Shown one piece after another: positions 1-5,890 of a DNA stretch of 10,913 bases. A program made the translations under genes and the position numbers. Below the pieces are notes generated by a model, which saw nothing but the letters and a program-made list of their open reading frames with translations, did not search any database and was not told the origin of the DNA. The stretch spans positions 1 through 10,913 of the forward strand of contig JACQEC010000230.1 in NCBI GenBank assembly GCA_016200765.1, in the 5' to 3' direction. The stretch is from Chloroflexota bacterium. Its GTDB lineage: Bacteria; Chloroflexota; Anaerolineae; JACRMK01. How positions within the stretch are numbered: the stretch's first letter is position 1; each line of letters opens with the position of its first letter.

Positions 1-488
1 GGCGCGGCGATCAAGCCCACGAACTTGATGCGCTCGGCGCCCCACTTCTTGAGGATGTCCACCGTCGCCACCGCGCTCCCGCCCGTCGCCAGCATCGGGT
101 CGAGCACCAGCGTCACCTGCACGGTGGACGCCTCCGGCAGGCGGTTATAATACGCCACCGGCTTCAGTGTGCGCTCATCGCGGTAGAAGCCCATGTGCCA
201 CACCTCGGCATGGGGCATCATCTCCCAGATACCCTCGACCATGCCCAACCCCGCGCGCAGAATCGGGATCAGCCCGATCTTCTGCTTAAGGTGATGGCCG
301 CGCGCGAGGCCCATCGGCGTCGTCACGTCCAGCTCCGCCAGCGTCAGGTCGCTGGTGGCCTCGTAGGCCAGCAGGATCGCCAACTCGCGCACCAGTTCGC
401 GGAACTTCTTCGGCTCGGTGCGGCTGTCGCGCAGGAGGGTCACTTTGTGACGGATGAGCGGGTGGTTGGAAATAAACAGGTTGTCCAT
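1..488 (-). CDS. upp: Uracil phosphoribosyltransferase, 3' end cut by window edge
   Basis: Upp salvages uracil in the cytoplasm, making UMP and pyrophosphate from uracil and PRPP. I translated 162 codons from the ATG at 488; the C-terminus runs off the window. The N-terminal part reads like known Upp proteins: HPLIRHKVTLLR near residues 9-20, a KKFRELVRELAILLAYEAT stretch at 27-45, PILRAGLGM at 75-83, and the PRPP-binding loop DPMLATGGS at 130-138. Family members are about 208 residues, so roughly 45, including the uracil-binding region, are missing. The start is supported by TAGGAG five bases upstream, where the TAG is also the stop of the preceding gene. The gap to that DinB-type gene is 8 nt, so the two are probably co-transcribed and may be translationally coupled. 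Product identity is secure from the motifs; nothing looks degraded. Confidence 0.95.
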   Translation of the reverse strand, partial: MDNLFISNHPLIRHKVTLLRDSRTEPKKFRELVRELAILLAYEATSDLTLAELDVTTPMGLARGHHLKQKIGLIPILRAGLGMVEGIWEMMPHAEVWHMGFYRDERTLKPVAYYNRLPEASTVQVTLVLDPMLATGGSAVATVDILKKWGAERIKFVGLIAA

Positions 489-496
489 CTGGTCTC

Positions 497-1354
497 CTAC
501 GCGGGCAGTGGGAAGAGTTGCGCGAAGGTGCCGAGGGCAACAAAGTCGCTGACCTGCAGTTCGCCCTGCTGGATAGAGACCATCGGGTGCTGGATGCCAG
601 TGATGGTCTTGAGGAACGTGGCGGCGCTCTGGGTCATCACCAGATCGGCGCGCTCCGGCCGCCCTTCGCGAGAGGTCGCCGCGCCGCCGCCGACGCTGAT
701 CGTCCACGGCTCGACGCCGGGGTCGGTAAACTCCATCACCGCCGTGAACTGAATCTGGGATGCCAGTTCGCGGTTCAAGACGCCGGAGACCAGGCCGAGG
801 TCAAAGCCGATGGCGGCGCGGGTCACCGCCGCGCTCGGCACGGGCGTCTCGCGCTGTAGGTGGATGCGCAACTGGATCAGTTCGTTCCAGGTGTGAGCGC
901 GGCACCATTCCAGATTGCCCCGCGCCGGCCCCCACCCCCTGAACACCACGAACCACGCCGGCTGCTCCAGATCGGCGTCACTGGCCAGCGTGCTGGTGAG
1001 CACCCGCCGCACGGCGTCGCGCGCCGCCCGCATCTGCGCCAGCGACTGCGCGACGGTCTGACCGGCGGGGCGCTCGGCGAATTTACGGGCGTTCCACTCG
1101 TCCAACTCGGCAAGGTTCGCACAGAGGGTCTGTTCGGAGGCCGGCCACGCACGGCCCATTTCGATCGGGCGCGCCACGGCGTCGCGGTCGCAGTACGCCA
1201 TGTGGTAGGGCAGGTCGGCGAAGGTCCAATCGCCGCCGTGTTTGCCCGCCCAGCCGTCAGGCTCCAAGGTCGCATAGAGCGTGTCGAAATGCCCCCACAA
1301 TTCTTCGAGGTGCGCCGCCAGTGTGTCGAGAGTCGTCCGGTTGCCGGTTGACAT
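497..1354 (-). CDS. DinB-fold protein with C-terminal SCP2-like domain
   Basis: This is a 285-residue protein. The N-terminal two thirds look like the DinB/maleylpyruvate-isomerase-like four-helix family: WTFADLPYHMAY at 43-54 with a candidate metal ligand at H51, and a second helix HTWNELIQLRIHL at 154-166 giving H154 and E158 where many relatives have two histidines. The last 90 or so residues resemble an SCP2 sterol-carrier domain, with ADLVMTQSAATFLKTITG at 236-253 and MVSIQQGELQVSDF at 258-271. Proteins with this fold include thiol-dependent isomerases and transferases, but the substrate here cannot be read from sequence. The ATG at 1354 is chosen because GGAGG lies five bases upstream; an in-frame start at 1555 would add residues unlike the family and overlap the divergent gene. 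A possible minus-strand TACAAT box lies at 1400-1405 with no good -35. The gene leads directly into upp. Confidence 0.8.
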   Translation of the reverse strand: MSTGNRTTLDTLAAHLEELWGHFDTLYATLEPDGWAGKHGGDWTFADLPYHMAYCDRDAVARPIEMGRAWPASEQTLCANLAELDEWNARKFAERPAGQTVAQSLAQMRAARDAVRRVLTSTLASDADLEQPAWFVVFRGWGPARGNLEWCRAHTWNELIQLRIHLQRETPVPSAAVTRAAIGFDLGLVSGVLNRELASQIQFTAVMEFTDPGVEPWTISVGGGAATSREGRPERADLVMTQSAATFLKTITGIQHPMVSIQQGELQVSDFVALGTFAQLFPLPA

Positions 1355-1433
1355 GCTGACCTCCGCCGATGATCGGTAGTCGTTTGCCCATCGCGCTGTA
1401 TTGTACAACAGAATTGGCCGCGACGCATCCCGC

Positions 1434-1463
1434 TTGTCAGCGCCCCGCCCGGTGGCGTATAAT
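1434..1463 (+). promoter_or_regulatory. Sigma70-type promoter for the broken type IIG gene
   Basis: TTGTCA at 1434-1439 and a consensus TATAAT at 1458-1463 are separated by 18 bp, which puts transcription start near 1470. It faces the stub at 1495 and, through it, the methyltransferase. The surrounding DNA is GC-rich, so a perfect -10 box here is unlikely to be chance. No operator-like dyad was seen beside it. Confidence 0.6.
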
Positions 1464-1494
1464 CGGGCAAAGCAGACCATTGGAGCCGCGCATA

Positions 1495-1649
1495 TGCTCA
1501 CTTTTGACGTGGGGCGCGAGCAGATCGCGCAGACCGCCAAACATTTCCACATCAATCGCGCGCAGTTCCTCGCGCCGCAATATAAAGAGGCGCACGCGCG
1601 CCAGGAGTTGATTGACCCGCTCTTTCGACGATCACCACTCCCACTATAG
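1495..1649 (+). pseudogene. N-terminal stub of a type IIG-like restriction-modification enzyme
   Basis: The 51-codon frame starts at ATG 1495, with TTGGAG eight bases upstream and a good promoter before that. About 43 residues match the typical opening of large Eco57I-class (type IIG) restriction-methyltransferase proteins: FHINRAQFLAPQYKEAHARQ followed by ELIDPLF, where intact relatives continue with an aromatic-rich LGWDV-like segment. Here homology stops at the LFR codons near 1626 and the frame runs into TAG at 1647 after a few unrelated residues. Full enzymes of this class exceed 900 residues, so this is the remaining 5' end of a gene whose body is gone. A stub that looks like the C-terminal end of the same class lies at 2699-2779. 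Identification rests on recalled family pattern, not on a search. It may still be transcribed and serve as the leader for the methyltransferase. Confidence 0.6.
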
Positions 1650-1798
1650 GAGATATTTCGGAGTTCATACAGTATCTGAAAGACAGAGTCCGGAAGGGAA
1701 AGACCATGGGGTCACCACTTCCATCCGAGGTGCCGCCTGAAACCGAACCGTTAGCTGAAGTCGTCGAGGTTTCCGGGGAGATGGTCGAAGATGAGTGA
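1628..1798 (+). pseudogene. Orphan C-terminal reading frame coupled to the methyltransferase
   Basis: This frame is open from just after the type IIG junction (about 1628) to TGA at 1796-1798. It has no convincing start: the first ATG is at 1706 and would give 30 residues. The translation contains a hydrophilic helix-like segment DISEFIQYLKDRVRKGK followed by a strongly acidic, Pro/Glu-rich tail ending in EDE. I do not recognise it. It overlaps the methyltransferase start by 8 nt (ATGAGTGA), a classic coupled arrangement, so it is probably the 3' end of the gene that used to precede the methyltransferase. An alternative is a 55-residue small protein whose start codon is now ATC at 1631. GC content is lower than in the flanking genes, matching the methyltransferase rather than the locus. 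Confidence 0.4.
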
Positions 1799-2681
1799 AT
1801 TATGGCAACTCCCAATGTGGGATGATGTCACTCAAGTTGTGAATGTCGCGTCTGTGCCGCAGCGCAGTCCTTTCCGCTATCCCGGTGGCAAGACTTGGCT
1901 TGTGCCGCGCACCCGACAGTGGCTCGCAACACTGCCCATCAAACCGCTCAGGTTCATCGAACCCTTTGCCGGCGGCGCTATCGTCGGGTTAACTGTAGCC
2001 TTTGAGGAGTTGGCCCGCTCGGTAATCTTGGTCGAGCGTGACGAACAGGTTGCCGCTGTATGGACCACGATTCTCAATACACGAGATGGAGCGGAATGGC
2101 TGGCCGATCGCATTGCGACATTCGATTTGACACCCACATCAGTCAATACTCTCTTGTCATCACGCGCGCGCTCGGCCAAAGAGCGAGCTTTCCAAACTAT
2201 CGTTCAAAATCGAATAAGCCACGGTGGCATTCTCGCCCCAGGCGCAGGTGTGTTGAAACATGGGGAAAACGGCAAAGGCATCCGCTCGCGCTGGTATCCC
2301 GAGACCCTCAAGAGACGCATTCTGGCGATTGGCCGCCTGCGCGATCGTATGCGCTTTGTGAAAGGCGATGGCTTTGCCGTCATCCGTCAGTATATAGAGC
2401 AGCCAAACGCTATATTTTTTATTGACCCGCCCTACACGGCGTCAACCAAGAGAGCGGGGACGCGCTTATATAAATATCATCAGGTAGATCACGAAGAACT
2501 CTTCCATCTGGCTGCCAGAATCAAAGGCGACTTCTTGATGACCTATGACGATGCTGAAGAAGTTCGCTCTTTGGCCGTTAAATACAGGCTCGAATATCGG
2601 TCAATCGCGATGAATAACACGCATCACGCGACCCTGAGCGAACTCCTGATTGGCCGACACATGAGCTGGATCAGGTTTTGA
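1791..2681 (+). CDS. DNA adenine methyltransferase, D12 (Dam-like) class
   Basis: This 296-residue enzyme should transfer methyl from S-adenosylmethionine to adenine N6 in a specific DNA site. Class-defining motifs are all present: FRYPGGK at 28-34, the SAM-binding FIEPFAGG at 55-62, a VKGDGFAVI segment at 190-198 and the catalytic IDPPY at 211-215. NNTHHATLSELLI at 275-287 is a typical C-terminal element. Length is normal for the class and the frame is intact. The start at 1791 overlaps the preceding open frame by 8 nt, implying translational coupling. It lies between two stubs of a type IIG-like restriction gene and its base composition is lower in GC than the neighbouring operons, both suggesting acquisition by transfer. 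No partner endonuclease is intact nearby, so it now looks like a solitary methyltransferase. The recognition site cannot be read from sequence; GATC is only one possibility for this class. Confidence 0.92.
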   Translation: MSELWQLPMWDDVTQVVNVASVPQRSPFRYPGGKTWLVPRTRQWLATLPIKPLRFIEPFAGGAIVGLTVAFEELARSVILVERDEQVAAVWTTILNTRDGAEWLADRIATFDLTPTSVNTLLSSRARSAKERAFQTIVQNRISHGGILAPGAGVLKHGENGKGIRSRWYPETLKRRILAIGRLRDRMRFVKGDGFAVIRQYIEQPNAIFFIDPPYTASTKRAGTRLYKYHQVDHEELFHLAARIKGDFLMTYDDAEEVRSLAVKYRLEYRSIAMNNTHHATLSELLIGRHMSWIRF

Positions 2682-2698
2682 GCAACGGCCGGGGCTAG

Positions 2699-2779
2699 TC
2701 GGCGCAGATAGACGCGCTGGGCGATGAGTTGTACGGGTTGAATGAGGCGGAGGGGGAGACTATCAGCGGATTGGGATAA
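2699..2779 (+). pseudogene. C-terminal stub resembling the end of a type IIG-like enzyme
   Basis: Starting 17 nt after the methyltransferase stop, one frame reads AQIDALGDELYGLNEAEGE and a few more residues before TAA at 2777. This closely follows the usual C-terminal signature of Eco57I-class enzymes, roughly (R)QIDxLVYELYGLTEEE. A TAG at 2696-2698 precedes it in frame and no start codon or ribosome site is available, so it cannot be a gene by itself. It has the same orientation as the N-terminal stub at 1495, which supports the view that both are the ends of one gene whose centre was replaced. It could also come from a second, related gene. Its last 20 bases lie inside the inverted-repeat unit that follows. 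Confidence 0.55.
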
Positions 2780-2914
2780 CGGATTAGCGGATAGATGAGC
2801 CTTATTGCGGCGAGTTGGCCGGCCGGGAACGCGCTAACGCACAACGCGAAAACGCATTGCGATGGCCGCGCCCCTATCCGCTAATCCGCTATGCCGCAGG
2901 CCATCCGTTGATAG
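2760..2914. repeat. 155-bp imperfect inverted-repeat unit between convergent genes
   Basis: The unit's ends are inverted copies of each other. The inner arms are perfect over 15 bp: CGGATTAGCGGATAG at 2780-2794 and its reverse complement at 2874-2888. The outer arms CTATCAGCGGAT (2760-2771) and ATCCGTTGATAG (2903-2914) match with one mismatch, and a short unequal spacer separates inner from outer arms. About 80 bp of non-coding GC-rich sequence lies between. The unit ends 2 bp from the MalG-type stop codon. It may be a small non-autonomous mobile element or a bidirectional transcription end; no T-tract is present, so a classical intrinsic terminator is unlikely. Confidence 0.55.
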
Positions 2915-2916
2915 CC

Positions 2917-3765
2917 TCACCCCTTCAGCCCCACATTGGCAATGCCCTGCACGAATTGCTTCTGCGCCAGCAGGAAGAGCGCGACAATCGGCAGGGCGGT
3001 GAAGATCGAAGCCGCCATCAGCAGGTGCCACTCCGTGCCGGCTTCGCCCTGCGTGAAGACCGCCAGCCCCAACGGCATCGTGCGCATCTCGACCGAGTTG
3101 GTCACAATCAGCGGCCAGAAGAAGTCGTTCCAGTGCCACATCGCCGAGAGCAGGCTGAACGTCGCCAGCGCGGCGCGCGACAGCGGCACCATCAACGACC
3201 AGAGGATGCGCAGGGGGCCCGCGCCGTCCATGCGCGCCGCCTCGATCAGGTCGGTCGGGATTGTCAGGAACTGCTGGCGGATGAGGAACGTGCCGAAGCC
3301 GCTGGCGACGAACGGCAGGATCAGCGCGCCGTAGGTGTTGAGCAGGCTCAACTGCTTGATGGTCACGAAATTGGGAATCAGCGTGACCTGCGCGGGCACC
3401 ATCAGTATCGAGAGATAGAGCAGAAACAGGATGTTCTTGCCCGGAAACTCAAAGCGCGCAAAGGCGAAGGCGGCCAGCGTGCTGGTCACCAGCTGAATCG
3501 CCACGATGCTCGCGGTGACGATCACGCTGTTCACAAAGAACAGGCCAAAGGGCGCTTTGCGCCAGGCCTCGCCGAAGTTTTCCCAGCGCCAGACCGACGG
3601 CAGCCACTGCGGCGGGTAGAGGTGAATCTCGGCGGAGGTCTTGAACGCCGCGAGGATCATCCACACATAGGGCAGGAACGCGATGAACGCCGCGCCGAAC
3701 AGGATGATATAGACGAGGAGCCGCTCCGCATGGGGGACGCGGGCTTGGCGGGGCGGGGTTTTCAT
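2917..3765 (-). CDS. Carbohydrate ABC transporter permease, MalG type
   Basis: This 282-residue inner-membrane permease of the CUT1 sugar-uptake family would form the translocation pore with a MalF-type partner. About six hydrophobic segments are visible, at roughly 17-38, 76-100, 112-131, 143-160, 198-220 and 248-268. The EAA loop that contacts the ATPase is at 175-195, with EAARMDGAG as its core. Length matches the family. The start ATG overlaps the stop of the upstream MalF-type gene as ATGA (3765-3762), typical of coupled permease genes. It is the only intact gene of this operon: its partner is split by an insertion sequence, and the element now lies between it and the operon promoter. 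No ATPase gene is present; in CUT1 systems a shared one is often encoded elsewhere. The sugar is unknown. Confidence 0.93.
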   Translation of the reverse strand: MKTPPRQARVPHAERLLVYIILFGAAFIAFLPYVWMILAAFKTSAEIHLYPPQWLPSVWRWENFGEAWRKAPFGLFFVNSVIVTASIVAIQLVTSTLAAFAFARFEFPGKNILFLLYLSILMVPAQVTLIPNFVTIKQLSLLNTYGALILPFVASGFGTFLIRQQFLTIPTDLIEAARMDGAGPLRILWSLMVPLSRAALATFSLLSAMWHWNDFFWPLIVTNSVEMRTMPLGLAVFTQGEAGTEWHLLMAASIFTALPIVALFLLAQKQFVQGIANVGLKG

Positions 3766-4468
3766 TGATAGGTCACCCAGCGGCGCGACAGGCTCAGTTG
3801 GATCACGGTCAGCCCCAGCGCGAGGCCCACAATCAGGTAGGCGATGGCCGAGGCGTAGCCGCCGTCCAGATTGGCGAACGCCTGGCGATACAGGTAGAAG
3901 ACCAACGTCGCGGTGCTGTTGGCCGGCCCGCCCAGCCCGCCGGTCATCACGTAAATCGGGTCGAAGACGCGGAAGGCCTGAATGGTGGAGACAATCAGCA
4001 GGAAGACGAGCGTCGGCGAGAGCAGGGGCAGGGTGATATGGCGCAGGAGCGTCCAGCGGCCCGCGCCGTCGAGCGCGGCGGCTTCATACAGGTCTTCGCG
4101 GATGTTCTGCAGGCCCGCCAGCAGGATGATGATGTCGTAACCGAGCCCCTGCCAGATCATCATCAGGATAATCGTCCCGAGCGCGCTCTCCGGCCGGTTG
4201 AGCCACGCCTGCCCCGGCAAGCCCAGCAGGCGCAGCAGGTACGTCATCAGGCCGAAGTCGGGCGTATAGATGAACAGCCACAAGCCGGACACAGCGACCA
4301 GCGTGGTCACGACCGGCAGGAAAAACACGGTGCGCAGTAAGGCGCGAAAGCGAACCGGCTGGTTGAGCAACAGCGCGAGACCGAAGCCCAGCGCCAGCGT
4401 GATGAACACCACCATCAGCGTATAGACGGCCGTGTTGCCGATAACCTGACGCAGGACGCTGTCGTTCA

Positions 4469-4478
4469 GCAGTTTTTC
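4469..4478. repeat. Target-site duplication, left copy
   Basis: GCAGTTTTTC abuts the left end of the insertion element and is repeated exactly at 5654-5663. Ten bp is within the range known for IS4-family elements. Keeping only one copy restores the permease reading frame, which independently confirms the length. Confidence 0.9.
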
Positions 4479-5557
4479 TAGCCACTTGACACTATGAATG
4501 CCGGAGCGAATGGGATGGGTTGATTAAGGGCCAGCCGTTTTTCGATACTGTCTCGACCGATGCGAAAGAGACTGAGGTCGCGGCGGTCATGCCGATCGAC
4601 CCGGTGGCGCAGACCACGACGGATGACGACCCGGCCCACCTGCAGCAGCCAACTGTAGGGCAGGCAGACCGCCCAGGTCAGTCGTGACAGCCGCATGAAA
4701 TGACGCAGGTGAGTCGTTTCAAGATCGCAGCCATGCCTTTTCAGATCGCCAAACATTTCATCGATCCACATCCGCCGTTGATAAGCTTGACGGGTGGTGT
4801 GGGCGTCGGGCAGGTTAGTGGCCAACAGCCAGGGTTCTTTTTCGCCCTGGGCCCAGTGAGCCAGCAAAGCCGTTGGGTAACGCCACTGCTGGGTCAAAAA
4901 CGCTTCTGCGCACCAGACACTTTGACCGGCTCGACTGACCAAACTGGCGAACGGTTGCCAAACGCGCTGACCTTTGAGTCGCACCAGATGATTGCCTTTT
5001 TGGCGCAATACATAGCCCCAGCGCCAACGTCGCAGCTGACGGATGACGGCCACACTGCCGAACTCGGAATCGCCGAGCAAAACGACCGCGACGCCCTTGG
5101 GCAGCAGCCCGTGCACAGAGGCCAACAGCGCCAATTGGACCCAGCCCGAGCTATGGCCGCGACTGTACGGGACCCAGGTCCAGGCTATCGGCACGGCCCG
5201 GCGCCGAAACGCCAGGCAGACGATCAACAGTTGATGGCCGAAGCCCACCTTGGTGCCATCCACAATCAAGCGTATTTCACCGAGCGTGGCTGCGGCCTCG
5301 TCCAACCACTGCCGGGCCACGGGCTCATACCACTCCCGCACCGCGGGATTGGACAGAAAGCGTTCCAGGCGACGCCACAAACTCGGGTTCTTGGCACCCA
5401 GTGGCCACTTACGCACAATGGCGCTCAAATGTACGCTCATGGCCCGATACAGACCGACGATCAGCCAAGTCATGTTGCGCACTCTGCTGCGGCAACCGTC
5501 CGGGCTCAGTTGCGCCAGCGGTCCAAACCAAGTACGATACAGTGTGAAGCTGTCCAT
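4478..5557 (-). CDS. IS4-like DDE transposase
   Basis: This 359-residue transposase cuts and joins the ends of its own element. DDE-fold landmarks are LIVDGTKVG with D100, VVLLGDSEFGS with D163, and a YREK-type block YQRRMWIDEMFGDLK at 259-273 containing Y259, R262 and K273. At the usual glutamate position (seven after the tyrosine) there is D266, with E267 next to it, so the third acidic residue is either a substitution or shifted by one. The start ATG at 5557 has GAGGAG six bases upstream. The stop is unusual: TAG is made of the last two bases of the element (TA) plus the G supplied by the target duplication at 4478. The frame is intact and the protein is probably functional. Confidence 0.92.
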   Translation of the reverse strand: MDSFTLYRTWFGPLAQLSPDGCRSRVRNMTWLIVGLYRAMSVHLSAIVRKWPLGAKNPSLWRRLERFLSNPAVREWYEPVARQWLDEAAATLGEIRLIVDGTKVGFGHQLLIVCLAFRRRAVPIAWTWVPYSRGHSSGWVQLALLASVHGLLPKGVAVVLLGDSEFGSVAVIRQLRRWRWGYVLRQKGNHLVRLKGQRVWQPFASLVSRAGQSVWCAEAFLTQQWRYPTALLAHWAQGEKEPWLLATNLPDAHTTRQAYQRRMWIDEMFGDLKRHGCDLETTHLRHFMRLSRLTWAVCLPYSWLLQVGRVVIRRGLRHRVDRHDRRDLSLFRIGRDSIEKRLALNQPIPFAPAFIVSSG

Positions 5558-5653
5558 CGCTCGCTCCTCTTGAGAAAGTTTGTTGGCAAACTAACCTTAC
5601 TCAATTCGCGAGCGCTGGACAACTTCCTTTTTTACCCTACTGTCAGGTAGCTA
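4479..5653 (-). mobile_element. Complete IS4-family-like insertion sequence, 1175 bp
   Basis: Both ends can be placed to the base. Terminal inverted repeats at 4479-4496 (TAGCCACTTGACACTATG) and 5636-5653 (inward reading TAGCTACCTGACAGTAGG) agree at 14 of 18 positions, and the element is flanked by an exact 10-bp target duplication. It carries one transposase gene on the minus strand, the same orientation as the host permease gene. Between the right end and the transposase start there is a 6-bp stem (AGTTTG, 5577-5582; CAAACT, 5587-5592), which could shield the ribosome site from outside transcription as described for some IS elements. The target copies are unchanged and the frame shows no decay, so the insertion looks recent. 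The exact IS name would need an ISfinder comparison. Confidence 0.9.
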
Positions 5654-5663
5654 GCAGTTTTTC
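5654..5663. repeat. Target-site duplication, right copy
   Basis: This is an exact copy of the 10-bp sequence at 4469-4478, directly next to the right terminal repeat of the element. It belongs to the 5' part of the split permease gene, where it encodes the Lys-Leu-Leu region. Confidence 0.9.
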
Positions 5664-5851
5664 ATAGTTCTGCAGGCCGATGAAGCGCGGCTCTTCCAGA
5701 AAATCCCAGTCGGTCAGCGAGAGGTAGCCCGAATAGACCATCGGCCAGAGCACGAACACGGCCAGCCCCGCAAACGACGGCGCGAGCAGGGCATAGGCCG
5801 TCAGCCATTCGCGGAGTTGGCGTTTGCGCGGGCGCACGGGGAGAGGATGAG

Positions 5852-5884
5852 AGACCCGAAGGGTTTGTAAAACCCTTCGGGTCT
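5852..5884. repeat. Perfect 15-bp hairpin between binding-protein and permease genes
   Basis: The arms AGACCCGAAGGGTTT (5852-5866) and AAACCCTTCGGGTCT (5870-5884) pair perfectly around a GTA loop. It lies 6 nt after the binding-protein stop codon and 14 nt before the permease GTG. There is no T-tract on the minus strand, so an mRNA-stabilising or partial-termination role fits better than full termination. Such structures between malE-like and malF-like genes are known to raise the ratio of binding protein to permease. It may equally be a dispersed repeat of this genome. Confidence 0.75.
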
Positions 5885-5890
5885 GAACGG

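Larger units (their letters stand above)
3762..5837 (-). pseudogene. Carbohydrate ABC transporter permease, MalF type, split by an IS element
   Basis: The gene starts at GTG 5837, with no clear Shine-Dalgarno, and reads through FVLWPMVYSGYLSLTDWDF to YEKLL, where the insertion element begins. The rest lies at 4468-3762 and continues with LNDSVLRQVIGNTAVYT. Removing 4469-5653 (the element plus one target copy) restores a single 891-nt frame of 296 residues, the expected length for a CUT1 permease. The EAA loop (YEAAALDGAG) and membrane segments are in the distal part. As it stands the first part encodes 64 residues ending at TGA 5643-5645. A distal product could start at ATG 4415 but would lack the first membrane helices. 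The uptake system should therefore be inactive unless a second copy exists. Confidence 0.93.

Noticed and set aside
1355..1555. Earlier in-frame start for the DinB/SCP2 protein at 1555
   Set aside because: The extra 67 residues are unlike the family, cover the divergent promoter and stub, and lack a ribosome site. ATG 1354 has GGAGG at ideal spacing.
2815..3768. Long plus-strand open frame antisense to the MalG-type permease
   Set aside because: It is rich in Arg, Gln, His and Glu without any family pattern and mirrors a clear permease on the other strand. It is a by-product of high GC codon use.
4478..5654. IS boundaries set by a 4-bp CTAG duplication instead of 10 bp
   Set aside because: CTAG is present at both junctions, but excising on that basis leaves a tandem copy of the target and breaks the permease frame. 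The 10-bp solution restores it exactly.
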